A stretch of DNA of 19,100 nucleotides from Planctomycetota bacterium (GTDB lineage Bacteria > Planctomycetota > Phycisphaerae > Sedimentisphaerales > Anaerobacaceae). Position 1 is the first letter of the stretch, and each line of letters begins with the position of its first letter. Under the pieces are notes generated by a model. That model was given only the letters and a program-made list of their open reading frames with translations. It made no database searches and was not told the origin of the DNA. Where the stretch lies: NCBI GenBank assembly GCA_013202635.1, contig JABMRO010000009.1, positions 1 through 19,100 of the forward strand, written 5' to 3'. The position numbers were made by a program, and so were the translations under genes. This document shows positions 1-8,593 of the stretch, piece by piece.

Positions 1-302
1 GTAGCAGTCAGTTTGACTGCCCCAACATACGGTTGCTGCTCAATGATATCCATAATGTCCAACACTATATCTACTTGCGTCACAGCGGCCTTAATCTTAC
101 TGGTATTTGGACAGATAATCTGGCGCAACTCCGATATGTGAGTATATACCCAGTCATCAAACTCCTTCTTCCGGTCGGCTAACACGCCAACCTCCTCCCC
201 AGACTCTATGCCAGTCTCATATTGCGCATGCTCGAGGTATCACTCTTTGTATGACGTCTCAGGATCTTCCAAATAGGAACTTATCTCTTCTCTGACATCC
301 AT
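1..302 (-). pseudogene. Unknown gene, 3' part outside window, interrupted by one in-frame TGA
   Basis: Reading the minus strand from ATG at 302-300 gives a good ribosome site (AAGGAG just upstream) and 20 codons (MDVREEISSYLEDPETSYKE). These are followed by TGA at 242-240. The same frame then stays open to the window edge for about 79 more codons, with hydrophilic, helix-like composition (YLEHAQYETGIE..., DRKKEFDDWVYTHISEL..., VDIVLDIMDIIEQQP). I do not recognise the family. It could be a gene inactivated by a nonsense mutation (TGG to TGA would restore Trp), a base-call error, or a gene starting later: GTG at 185-183 is preceded by GGAGGAGG at good spacing. No CDS can be closed inside the window. 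Confidence that the frame was once coding is moderate. Confidence 0.4.
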
Positions 303-415
303 AGAACTCTCCTTTTTAAAGAATACCAAAAAATTTAGAAAATCTCCACATAGATAACTTTTACCTTATGTCCTCTTTTTTCACCACTTATTTCTTTGTA
401 AATTTTAACCTTTAG

Positions 416-595
416 ACAAATAACCCACTAAGCTACGGCACCTGCAGTATCCAAAAAGATGAAAACAGTAGCCTTATTAAAGACTTCCGGCAAAACAATC
501 CCAATTTTATACTCAGCTCCGAAAAGCTCACTCTCCCATCAGCGGAGCACTTCGACTGCGACGGCGGCTACACGGCAATCCTCGCCGCAAAATGA
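416..595 (+). pseudogene. rsmB: 3' remnant of 16S rRNA m5C967 methyltransferase gene (rsmB/sun)
   Basis: The frame opens after TAG at 413-415, has no start codon, and encodes about 59 residues ending at TGA 593-595. It contains LSYGTCSIQKDENSSLIKDF near the start and LPSAEHFDCDGGYTAILAAK at the end. This is the pattern of the RsmB C-terminus: the TCS(I/V)xxxEN motif carrying the catalytic-region cysteine, a variable linker, then LPxAExxDGFFYAxLxK. The S-adenosylmethionine-binding fold and the upstream Pro-Cys motif are absent, and the AT-rich bases 303-415 show no continuation in any frame. I infer a 5'-deleted gene relic lying between the broken minus-strand gene and the putative origin. It is too short to act as a methyltransferase. 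Confidence 0.65.
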
Positions 596-639
596 TGACA
601 AGCTTCCAGCATCAATTATCGAGCTTTTTTTGCGTTTAC

Positions 640-835
640 AAACACAATCCACAGCTTTTCCACAAAACATAGTTACGATGTGCATAACCTGTTAAAAACA
701 ATTTTTTTTCGTGCGCAAAGTCAATAACCACAGAGACCTCTATTAAGTGGAAAAGAAATTCAATAAAACGCAATTGATTTGTTTTAGCTTTGACCAATAA
801 TAAGCATGTTATCAGTATTATTAGTTATTCAAAGT
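640..835. other. Candidate replication origin (oriC) upstream of dnaA
   Basis: This AT-rich non-coding stretch lies upstream of dnaA. It holds one perfect match to the DnaA-box consensus TTATNCACA on the minus strand (679-687, read TGTGCATAA on the plus strand). One-mismatch TTTTCCACA is at 656-664, and weaker sites are CAATCCACA (645-653) and ATAACCACA (724-732). AT-rich tracts follow at 690-712 and 790-835, which could serve as an unwinding element. Clustered boxes next to dnaA are the usual origin arrangement. The number of good boxes is low, and the adjacent DnaA has altered DNA-recognition residues, so the call is tentative. Bases 836-966 show only the dnaA leader and its ribosome site GGAAGGA. 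Confidence 0.4.
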
Positions 836-966
836 GGCTTTGCTGCAAAGAGTGAATTAACTTAAAAAAGAATGGATTCTTACCCTGCACTTAAAGCTTG
901 AGCCTTTGCTCGACATCTGCAGGATGAATGCCTTGCAAATAAAAATCTGGCACCGGAAGGATACGA

Positions 967-2412
967 ATGCAGGACATAATCACGGATGAGAGTTCGCGTA
1001 CCGTTACGTCTCAGATAAGCGAAATTAACGAAGCGCTTTCTGAGCAGGTGGGTCCGCAGAAGTTTCGGATATGGTTTAAAAATTCAACTAATATGTCACT
1101 CACCGACGGATATTTGAAGGTTGGTGTACCGAACCTTTTTATAGCGAGTTGGATTGAAAACCATTTTTTAGAAGAAATCACCCGGGCAGTGCGAACAGTC
1201 ACCGGAACAGAGGCGAAGATAACTTTCAGTATCGACCAGGAGCTTTCTGGCCACCAGAGACGAACCAGAATGGACTCGAAAGCCTCCGCCGCTCTGCTCC
1301 GTGAACAAGCCAGCCCGGGCAAAACCGGAGTTCAAGGACGCCGCAGAAAAAAACTTAAACTTTCTCTGGAGACATTTGTTGTAGGCTCCTCGAATGAGCT
1401 GGCCTATAACGCTGCAAAAGTAGTCGTAAATGAGCAACAAAGCCCTTTTAATCCGCTGTTTATTCACGGAGGATACGGGGTTGGCAAAACACATCTGCTG
1501 CAAGGGATTTGCAATGCAGTGTGCGAAAAGCGCCCCCAGACTAATTGGCTGTATCTCTCAGCGGAGGATTTTGTCAATCAGTTTGTGCTGGCCTTGAAGA
1601 CAAAAAAGCTGGAGGCTTTTCGACGACGAATGCGGCAAACGGATTTGTTGGCAATCGACGATATTCACTTCTTGGCCAGCAAGCCTTCGACCCAGGAGGA
1701 ATTCCTCCATACATTCAATACTATCAGTCTGGCGGGCAAACAGGTTGTACTTGTCTCCGATGCGCATCCGAAAATGATTGGACAGATCTCCGAAAAGCTC
1801 GTCAACCGCTTCGTCTCCGGAATGGTTGTAAAAATTGACGTCCCTGATTTCCGCACACGCTGCCAAATATGCAGGCAGTACCTGAAAAATCAAGACATAA
1901 AACTAAAAACCCAGGACTCGCAAATCACCGAAAGCGTAATAACATACATCGCCGAAAATCTCCGCTCCAACGTCCGCGAGCTGGAAGGGGCCCTGCTCAA
2001 AGTAATTGCCTACTCGGCGCTCAAAAACAATAAAATCACACTCTCTATGGCCAAAGCCGTTCTTACCGAACACCTGGACAGGTGCGACCCTATTGTCCAC
2101 GTTTCCGACATCGAGACGGTCGTGGCCGCTTATTTCGGCACAACGCCGGCCAATATACACTCGTCAAAAAAAGACCGCACAGTCGCTCTGGCCCGCCATT
2201 TCAGTATGTATCTGACAAGAAAGCACACGAAGATGTCCTCCTCCGAGGTCGGCAGATTTATGGGCAATAAAAATCACGCCACCGTATTAATGGCATGTAA
2301 AAAAATCGATGGTTTCCTAAAGAGAAATGCTGAGTTTAACTGGCAGGGCTCCGACGGCAACAAGGTCTGCAAAGCCAAAACAATACTCGCCCAGCTCGAA
2401 GCCGGCTTGTAA
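967..2412 (+). CDS. dnaA: Chromosomal replication initiator protein DnaA
   Basis: 481 residues, the usual DnaA length, beginning at ATG after GGAAGGA. Domain I is about residues 15-90, followed by a basic linker (95-130). The AAA+ ATPase core follows: Walker A GGYGVGKTH (168-176), Walker B LLAIDDIHFL (227-236), sensor 1 VLVSD (261-265), the arginine-finger region EKLVNRF (276-282) and sensor 2 NVRELEGAL (335-343). Domain IV, the DNA-binding helix-turn-helix, covers about 373-460, with VALARHFSMYLTRKHT and MGNKNHATVL. It binds DnaA boxes and opens the origin in an ATP-dependent way. The recognition motif normally reads GGRDHTTV. Here Asp becomes Asn and the first Thr becomes Ala, at positions that contact bases in the E. 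coli protein. dnaN does not follow it. The family call is secure. Confidence 0.96.
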   Translation: MQDIITDESSRTVTSQISEINEALSEQVGPQKFRIWFKNSTNMSLTDGYLKVGVPNLFIASWIENHFLEEITRAVRTVTGTEAKITFSIDQELSGHQRRTRMDSKASAALLREQASPGKTGVQGRRRKKLKLSLETFVVGSSNELAYNAAKVVVNEQQSPFNPLFIHGGYGVGKTHLLQGICNAVCEKRPQTNWLYLSAEDFVNQFVLALKTKKLEAFRRRMRQTDLLAIDDIHFLASKPSTQEEFLHTFNTISLAGKQVVLVSDAHPKMIGQISEKLVNRFVSGMVVKIDVPDFRTRCQICRQYLKNQDIKLKTQDSQITESVITYIAENLRSNVRELEGALLKVIAYSALKNNKITLSMAKAVLTEHLDRCDPIVHVSDIETVVAAYFGTTPANIHSSKKDRTVALARHFSMYLTRKHTKMSSSEVGRFMGNKNHATVLMACKKIDGFLKRNAEFNWQGSDGNKVCKAKTILAQLEAGL

Positions 2413-2704
2413 TTCTGCCTCTCCTTGTCATTGCGAGAAGGCCCTTCGCTCAATCAAAATCGAGAAAGTATCCGGAACTCTAAAATTTCCCTTGACGGAA
2501 CACAAAAAATTTCGTATAAGGTAAGGTTAGTAAGGCTTGCGACTTAGAGACTGGCACATCTTTTTTTGGGCTTTTGAAGGAAGGAGGTGGCATCAAATCA
2601 CAGGGTAAGAAATGCCCCATGCATGCGTGACAGATAACGTAGTGAAGGCAGGAAGCGTTATTATTCGTTTTTATATTAACCCTCTTTTTTGAAGGAGAAA
2701 CACA
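2413..2704 (+). other. Intergenic leader between dnaA and secreted protein gene
   Basis: No gene is seen here. At 2430-2450 there is a GTCATTGCGAG-type sequence with a short GAAGG/CCTTC hairpin, resembling degenerate intergenic repeats, but it has no T tract and is weak as a dnaA terminator. A six-pair stem ATAACG/CGTTAT (2634-2639 with 2656-2661) lies about 45 bases before the next start, followed by a T-rich run. I compared the leader by eye with common riboswitch consensuses (cyclic-di-GMP, cobalamin) and found no convincing match. GAAGGAGAA at 2690-2698 is the ribosome site of the next gene. Confidence 0.3.
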
Positions 2705-4138
2705 ATGTTTAAGAAAATGACATGTTTAATTTCTCTTGTCCTGCTGCTGGTCCAATTCCAAAACGCCTCGGCGCAAATATTCTGGAGCGACGGCGGGCCC
2801 GACCATCTCTGGAGCACAATTGCCAACTGGGGCTCGGAAACCATACCTACCGACGTTGATGCCGTTTCAATCGACAGTCCGGACAATACACATTGCGAAA
2901 TCCAGGACGGTATTACCGCCGAATGCGAAACACTGAGGGTCGGCAATTCCGGCGCCACAACAAACCTGGACATCAGCGGCGGGTCACTCACAGCAGCCGG
3001 GGCCTACGTCGGCGTGGATAATTCCTCCGGCCACGGCATCCTCAATATAAGCGGCGGTTTATTTTCCTCCGGGGCATTGCAACTTGGCTGGAGGGGCATC
3101 GGCACGCTCAATATGACAGGCGGTACTATCGAGCTAAGTGGCAACCTGATAGTACCCGGCCTGACAGGCACCGGCACGGTGAACCTCAACGGCGGCACTA
3201 TCAATGCATCCGATCTCCGTTTAACATCCGACTTGGGCTCATTGGATATTACCATAGGCACACTGATCCTGAACGGCGATGACACCGCAACAATCCAAAC
3301 CAACATCGACAACGGCCGGCTTACCGCCTATGACGGCCAGGGCACACTGAACGTGGATTATGACGTCACGAATGCAGGAAAAACCACCTTAACGGCCACC
3401 CCGCTGCTTAAACCCAATCCAATCGACGGAGGTTCATTATCACCGGGCCAGGTCGAGTTGAGTTGGACTTTACCTGATGAGCTTATACCCGGAATGCCGG
3501 TAACTGTTGATGTGTACTTTACCGACGACCTCGAAGCCCTGAAACAGTTTACCGACCCCGATGCCATCAGGATTGTCACCAACCAGAGCGTATCTTCCGT
3601 TGTCGTGCAAACTCAGCCAAAGACGCGGTACTATTGGGCAGTCGATACCTATTACGGTCCCGATTTTATTCCGGTCTATGGCCCTACCTTTACCTTTTTC
3701 ACAGACAATCAGCCGCCCACCGTACAATTTGAAAAAGACCTCGTTACGACCTGGTTGACGGACGGCACCGTTGATGTCAATCTGGATGCGACTGTAATAG
3801 ACGACGGTATTGGGCTGTATAGCGTGGCGTGGAGCGTTGTGAGCGAGCCTAATGAAGGAACTACCGTTATCAGTGACACTGCTGCAGAGGATACCGTCGT
3901 TAGCCTCAGTGCATTAGGTCAATATGTCCTGCAGCTTGAAGCTGATGACGGCGAATACACAGGCTCCCATACGGTAACTATCAACGTGTTTGCCGATGGC
4001 TGTGAAGCCGCAAAGTCACTGCCCGGTTTCCAGTTGATACCCGGCGATATCAATGAGGACTGCATAGTTAATGAGCTGGACCTGGCCATATTGGAAGAAC
4101 ACTGGCTTGAGGGTAATGCATTAGAGTTTAGTCAGTAG
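2705..4138 (+). CDS. Secreted repeat protein with Fn3-like and dockerin-like C-terminal region
   Basis: 477 residues. A classical signal peptide (Lys-Lys, hydrophobic core 8-18, Ala-Ser-Ala at 21-23) predicts export with cleavage before Gln24. Residues about 75-190 carry repeated (I/M/L)(S/T/N)GG turns (DISGGSL, NISGGLF, NMTGGTI, NLNGGTI), like passenger-type beta-helix repeats. A fibronectin-III-like segment with YYWAVDTYYG follows at about 235-345, and then a PKD/Ig-like segment (350-430). The C-terminus GDINEDCIVNELDLAILEEHWL (447-468) has the Asp/Asn ladder of a dockerin or EF-hand calcium loop, and only one copy is complete. Such proteins are frequent in Phycisphaerae. The partner (cohesin or cell surface) and any substrate are unknown, and no catalytic domain is visible. 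It stands alone with its own strong ribosome site. Confidence 0.85.
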   Translation: MFKKMTCLISLVLLLVQFQNASAQIFWSDGGPDHLWSTIANWGSETIPTDVDAVSIDSPDNTHCEIQDGITAECETLRVGNSGATTNLDISGGSLTAAGAYVGVDNSSGHGILNISGGLFSSGALQLGWRGIGTLNMTGGTIELSGNLIVPGLTGTGTVNLNGGTINASDLRLTSDLGSLDITIGTLILNGDDTATIQTNIDNGRLTAYDGQGTLNVDYDVTNAGKTTLTATPLLKPNPIDGGSLSPGQVELSWTLPDELIPGMPVTVDVYFTDDLEALKQFTDPDAIRIVTNQSVSSVVVQTQPKTRYYWAVDTYYGPDFIPVYGPTFTFFTDNQPPTVQFEKDLVTTWLTDGTVDVNLDATVIDDGIGLYSVAWSVVSEPNEGTTVISDTAAEDTVVSLSALGQYVLQLEADDGEYTGSHTVTINVFADGCEAAKSLPGFQLIPGDINEDCIVNELDLAILEEHWLEGNALEFSQ

Positions 4139-4435
4139 GATAGTGCTCTCGTCTTTCGAAATACCGATTTTGTAACGGGATATATGCAAAAGAAAATGTC
4201 CCAACAATCTGCTTGTCCACCGTAGTCCCGATTTTCTCAGGACGAAGGTGGAAGCGGAACCGAATGGATTGCACACGCGGTTTCTCAACTTTTTACAGAA
4301 AGTGTGAGTTTTTTCATATTTTTTATCAAAAAAGCCGGTTTTTTCGATTTTTTTCAGAATCCCTGTCACCTTTTTTAATTTCTCGTTCCTATTATATCGA
4401 GATACTAATATATACTATTTGAAGGGATTTCGGTT
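4139..4435 (+). other. Intergenic region with structured hairpin and T-rich tracts
   Basis: No supportable gene. An imperfect hairpin lies at 4217-4251: outer stem CCACC/GGTGG, a 3x3 internal loop, inner stem GTCC/GGAC, and an 11-base loop. It has no T run right after it, so it is a weak terminator for the upstream gene. Bases 4290-4380 contain several T6-T7 runs, including AAAAAA/TTTTTT flanking GCCGG (about 4327-4343), which may terminate transcription. TATACT near 4411-4416 could be a -10 box for the sigma-factor gene, but no matching -35 box is clear. GAAGGGA before 4436 is the ribosome site. Confidence 0.35.
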
Positions 4436-7400
4436 ATGTCGGAAATATCACCTAACGAAATCGAATTGCTGACATCAAGCCGCAATGGCGACACCGCAGC
4501 CTTTGAAGCTATTGTTAAAAAATATCAGTCTTATATCTGCGCAATCACCTTCAGTGCCACAGGTGATCTCGGAAAAAGTGAAGTACTGGCTCAGGAAACA
4601 TTCATCAGTGCCTGGAAGGACTTGGCACAGCTCAAAGACCTGAATAAATTTCAAAGCTGGCTCGGCGGTATCGCCAGAAACTTAATCAAAAACTCATTCA
4701 GAAGCCAACAACATGATCTTATAAGTAAAGCTGCTTCCATAGATCAATTAAAAGAAACTGGAACCAATGATTCCGGCCCGGCCGAAAGGGTAATAACGAA
4801 AGAACAGCAGCATGTTGTCCGCAAGGCACTCCAGCAAATTCCTGAACAATACCGTGAACCACTTGTGCTTTTCTATCGACAAGAGAAATCTGTCAAAAAA
4901 GTTGCCGAACAACTGAGTTTATCTGAAGATGCCGTAAAACAGCGTCTTTCGCGGGGGCGGAAGTTACTAAAAGAACGATTCGCGGCGATGGTCGAAACAA
5001 CTATCTGTCGTACAGGGCCGGGTAAGTCATTTACCGCTGCCGTCATTGTTTCTATTACAGGTATGGCTATAAAAAGTTCCGGAGTTGCTACTGCTGCTTC
5101 AGTTGCGGCTATTACATCTAAAACCGGCACTGTCGCAGGCATAACGACCCTAATGAGTGGGACAGTAGCCAGGATAATTACAGTAGCAGCCGTAGTTACT
5201 ATCGGTGTTGGAACAGTATTAACTTACAGGCACCTCATTAAGCCGGATAAGGGGCCGGACTCATTTCAAACAGTAAGCACAATAGAACAGCAAAAAAAAC
5301 CTGCAGAACAAACCGCCCAAAACCAGCGAACGGATGAGATGAATACTTCGTTTGCGAAAGCTGTAAAAGAAGTTCGGCCTGAGTTTACTGAAGGTTCCCA
5401 GAGTACATCCGAAGTACAACATAAAGAAAAGGAAACTATCGCCGTAATTGAAAAGATGAGCAGATATCGTGGGATTGTCAAAAATGCAGCAGACAAACCG
5501 ATTGAAGGAGTAGTTGTTCGAAGATACTGGTATTCTTATAATTTACCTGAAGGATGGATGGATGATTTAGAGGCAATAACAAACGTGCAAGGTGAATTTG
5601 AGCTTGGGCCGTTACCTGTACCTGATATTAGCCGGGGGAAAAAAATATATAGTGTTCTATTGTTTGAACATTCTGATTACGGGATAGGTTGGTCACAGGC
5701 TTACGGGGTAGGTTTCTCATCGACATTTCATAAAAATTTGTCAATTACTCTTTTAGACTCGAGTGTTACAGCCGGCAGAGTAGTTGATGAGATGGGAAAT
5801 GGGATAACAGGGGCTGTAGTTATAGCTAAATTGCCAATGAGCTATGATGAGTATGATCGTCCTAAAGGCGACTTTGAAATAAGCGTTGCTGCTACTGATG
5901 CCCAGGGGGAATTTGTTTGTACGGATCTTCCGGCAGGTTCAAGGTTTCATATTGGTGTCATGAAAAAGGGATATGAAATTTATGACACGAGCGAAATTTA
6001 CGGGCGGTATAAATATCCATTTCACGCCGGAAAAAAAGATTTGCAAATTACGCTTAAACCCGGTGGGGCTATTAAAGGGCAATTAGTACTGGACGGTAAG
6101 CCATATCAAAAAGCTGGAATCGTTGTTGAAGCCTGCGTAACAGGAAGCCGCGTAGAGGGTCGGGGATTAACAGATGAGAACGGACAGTTTGAAATTATTG
6201 GCCTGATAAAATCGCATAAGTTTACTTTGACTGTAAATAACGAATTTTTTACCGAGCCAGGTTTAATTTGTAAGCCAACTGAGAACATAAACTTAAGTGT
6301 CGATTCGGTGCCGGTAGTTAAACTTGAATTGCAGAAAGGCCTTCCGGTTACAATACAGATTGTCGACACAGCAACAGGTGAAGGTATTACAAATATTTAT
6401 GTTTCGATAGCATTATACGATCCTAATTACCGCCAATTACAAAAACCCGTGAACATTGTCATTGCAAGGGGACAAACAAATAATGTCGGAAAGTACACGG
6501 TTGACCTGACACCGAACTACTACCGGTTAAGAACTCGTAGCTGGGCGGATGTCAGAGAAGAAAATTTTGAACAAGATTTCCAAATTACAGATGAGCAAAG
6601 TAGCTTTGATTTAACCGTAGCTGTCATATCTAAACCAAAAGTACGAGGCAGGCTTGTTAATTCCGGTGGTGAACCAATCCGTGGTTTTGTAACGTTTGGA
6701 AACCGAACAACTGGAACTAATGAACACGGTGAGTTTGAAGCTGATGAACCAAGAGGTAATGTGGGGGATATTCACGCCTGCTATGCATTTGATATAGAGA
6801 ATAAATTAGGACGTGCATTCTTCTGGCACAAAAGCGATGATGCTAATGAACTTGAAATTGTGCTCGAACCGTTTGCCGGCGTTGTCGGTAGATTGATTGA
6901 CCAGAACGGTGAGGCTGTAACGGGTGTTATACCGAGGATTTCGATTGTAAATCCAAACGGCAAGGCATACATAGTTAAATCGTGGATTCAGGATACAACC
7001 GTAGAACATGATGGCAGTTTTAGTATTGAGCGGATTCCGGTGGGAATGGAGATGGTGCTTAAATCTGCTTTACGCCCGAATATGATGGTTGTAAATATCG
7101 GATCGTTAGAGGCGGAAAGGATTAGGGCCCTGGAAATTGGGCGGTTACAGCCGTCAGAGGTGCTGGATGTGGGTGAGGTCTTTGTCAATAGTAAAGACAT
7201 ACTGAAGCCTGAAGATGGTAACATAGATTGGGATGCCGCGTTGTCCGGGCTTCTAACAAATGAAAATGGCCGGGTGATGGTAGGCTTCGATCTGGGGATC
7301 TCCTATGGAAGCAGGAGGTTTCGCGATGTGACGGATATCAATGGTCGGTATGAGTTTACCGGGATGCCGAGAGATAGAAAAGTTAAGTTGAGAATTGTTG

Positions 7401-7504
7401 GCATAGCCGACGGGCCCGGTGGAACCGGAAAAAAACGTTACCGCCAATCATTTGAAGTTATTTGCAACGGCAATCCTTTTGACATACAGCTTTCCGAGAA
7501 ATAA
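4436..7504 (+). CDS. ECF sigma factor fused to membrane anchor and carboxypeptidase-regulatory-like repeats
   Basis: 1022 residues, five times a normal ECF sigma factor. Sigma region 2 is at about 20-92 (AQETFISAWKDL...FQSWLGGIARNLIKN) and region 4 at about 124-182 (ALQQIPEQYREPLVLFYRQE, then the helix-turn-helix VAEQLSLSEDAVKQRLSRGR). Residues 196-265 are rich in Ala, Gly, Val and Thr, with a likely membrane helix at 245-265. A polar, Gln-rich spacer (275-340) follows. The remainder is a string of beta-rich repeats of the carboxypeptidase-regulatory/Ig-like type, each opening like GxVxDxxGxPIxGxxV and closing TDxxGxFxxxxLPxG. At least six are visible. I infer a one-protein signalling device: a cytoplasmic promoter-recognition module tethered to an envelope-side sensing or binding region. 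Planctomycetes are known for such extended sigma factors. Ligand and regulon are unknown, and no anti-sigma gene is adjacent. Confidence 0.88.
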   Translation: MSEISPNEIELLTSSRNGDTAAFEAIVKKYQSYICAITFSATGDLGKSEVLAQETFISAWKDLAQLKDLNKFQSWLGGIARNLIKNSFRSQQHDLISKAASIDQLKETGTNDSGPAERVITKEQQHVVRKALQQIPEQYREPLVLFYRQEKSVKKVAEQLSLSEDAVKQRLSRGRKLLKERFAAMVETTICRTGPGKSFTAAVIVSITGMAIKSSGVATAASVAAITSKTGTVAGITTLMSGTVARIITVAAVVTIGVGTVLTYRHLIKPDKGPDSFQTVSTIEQQKKPAEQTAQNQRTDEMNTSFAKAVKEVRPEFTEGSQSTSEVQHKEKETIAVIEKMSRYRGIVKNAADKPIEGVVVRRYWYSYNLPEGWMDDLEAITNVQGEFELGPLPVPDISRGKKIYSVLLFEHSDYGIGWSQAYGVGFSSTFHKNLSITLLDSSVTAGRVVDEMGNGITGAVVIAKLPMSYDEYDRPKGDFEISVAATDAQGEFVCTDLPAGSRFHIGVMKKGYEIYDTSEIYGRYKYPFHAGKKDLQITLKPGGAIKGQLVLDGKPYQKAGIVVEACVTGSRVEGRGLTDENGQFEIIGLIKSHKFTLTVNNEFFTEPGLICKPTENINLSVDSVPVVKLELQKGLPVTIQIVDTATGEGITNIYVSIALYDPNYRQLQKPVNIVIARGQTNNVGKYTVDLTPNYYRLRTRSWADVREENFEQDFQITDEQSSFDLTVAVISKPKVRGRLVNSGGEPIRGFVTFGNRTTGTNEHGEFEADEPRGNVGDIHACYAFDIENKLGRAFFWHKSDDANELEIVLEPFAGVVGRLIDQNGEAVTGVIPRISIVNPNGKAYIVKSWIQDTTVEHDGSFSIERIPVGMEMVLKSALRPNMMVVNIGSLEAERIRALEIGRLQPSEVLDVGEVFVNSKDILKPEDGNIDWDAALSGLLTNENGRVMVGFDLGISYGSRRFRDVTDINGRYEFTGMPRDRKVKLRIVGIADGPGGTGKKRYRQSFEVICNGNPFDIQLSEK

Positions 7505-7532
7505 TCAAGATAGCCCAGGAGAGAAGAATATT

Positions 7533-7563
7533 AAAGCCGGGCTTTCTTTGCTCGGCTTTTTTT
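7533..7563 (+). terminator. Rho-independent terminator of the sigma-fusion gene
   Basis: AAAGCCGGGC pairs with GCTCGGCTTT (one G-U pair) across a seven-base loop and runs into seven T residues. It starts 29 bases after the stop codon. It should also protect the sigma-fusion gene from being read into the inserted IS110 element that starts at 7628. Confidence 0.85.
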
Positions 7564-7654
7564 GTTGTCTTGGCCACACTCATTACAGCCATCCGGTCAT
7601 CTGGTTATTTAACCAACCCCGGCCGGTAGCGACTGTCTTAAGAGTCAACAATTT

Positions 7655-8593
7655 TTATAGCATTTTCGGTTTCCATGCCTGATTATTTTTCAACATAGCG
7701 TTCATAATACACAGCAGTTTTCTCATCGCAGCAATTATCGCTACCATTTTATTTTTGCCTTTTTTATCAACGAGCCTTTGGTAATATATTTTCAGCACAG
7801 GATTGTGTCTGATCGCAACAAGTGTCGGCATAAACAATCGGTTCCTCACGTTTTTCCTTCCGCCGCCGGTCATTCGTTTACCACGGAAAGTACCGCTGTC
7901 ACGATTAATAGGCGCAACTCCAACCAAAGCCGCTATCTGCCTTCTGTTAAAAGTCCCTAACTCAGGCAGTTCACTAACCAGCATAGCAGCAGTTGTATCG
8001 CCAATGCCAGGGACAGAACTTAACTTTTCAGTCTTTCGTTTAAGCTGCGGCATATTATCAATATGGTCCTGAATCTGCCTGTCCACCTTTTCAATTTCCC
8101 TGTCGATCGTTTTAATTACCATTGTAATGCTGCGGCAAATCTCTTTGTCAATAGAATGTTCGGTTCGGTTGTTTTCAGCAACTCTCATATCCAGCAACTG
8201 TTGCCTTCTCGCCGTCAAAGCCTTCAGTTTGCGGCTGTTATCATCAATTCTGCCCTGTGGAATTGGCTGACAATTAGCCGCGAATAGAGCGATAACCTTA
8301 GCATCAATCTTATCTGTTTTTGCCGTCATACCGATAGCTCTGGCATAATCTCTAACCCTTCTCGGATTAACCACTGCTATCGGCAATCCTTCGATGGAAA
8401 GTTTAGCTGCCGTAAGATACTCATATCCGCTGGTAGCTTCCATGACGATAAGTTCGGGCTTAACTTTTAGGCACATATCAACGCATTCTTTAATCCCGGC
8501 AGCAGAATTCTCGAATTGAATATCCCTTTTTTCATTGAGTACATGCACATCAAGTTTTGCTTTTGCTACATCAATACCAATAGTATGTTCCAT
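7655..8593 (-). CDS. IS110-family transposase (DEDD recombinase)
   Basis: 312 residues, close to the usual 310-350. The N-terminal RuvC-like domain shows IGIDVAK with Asp8, MEATSGYE with Glu52, and TDKIDAK with Asp94 and Asp97. These form the DEDD acidic set. A coiled, basic middle (about 125-185) precedes the C-terminal Tnp domain, with helix-hairpin-helix-like SVPGIGDTTAAML (193-205) and NRDSGTFRGKRMTGGGR, whose Ser233 corresponds to the conserved nucleophilic serine. Members use a bridge RNA encoded in the element end to pair donor and target DNA. The ATG at 8593 is preceded by AAGGAAGG at a suitable distance. All key residues are present with no frameshift, so the enzyme is probably functional. 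Confidence 0.95.
   Translation of the reverse strand: MEHTIGIDVAKAKLDVHVLNEKRDIQFENSAAGIKECVDMCLKVKPELIVMEATSGYEYLTAAKLSIEGLPIAVVNPRRVRDYARAIGMTAKTDKIDAKVIALFAANCQPIPQGRIDDNSRKLKALTARRQQLLDMRVAENNRTEHSIDKEICRSITMVIKTIDREIEKVDRQIQDHIDNMPQLKRKTEKLSSVPGIGDTTAAMLVSELPELGTFNRRQIAALVGVAPINRDSGTFRGKRMTGGGRKNVRNRLFMPTLVAIRHNPVLKIYYQRLVDKKGKNKMVAIIAAMRKLLCIMNAMLKNNQAWKPKML

Noticed and set aside
459..695. 78-codon plus-strand frame upstream of dnaA
   Set aside because: It overlaps the rsmB relic in another frame and runs through the DnaA boxes. The composition is not protein-like and it has no ribosome site.
2540..2670. Possible riboswitch before the secreted protein gene
   Set aside because: I compared it by eye with cyclic-di-GMP and cobalamin consensuses. 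The needed conserved blocks are missing and the stems are short.
4121..4422. Short frames on both strands between the secreted protein and the sigma fusion
   Set aside because: They are Phe/Lys-rich translations of T-rich tracts, without ribosome sites or homology signal.
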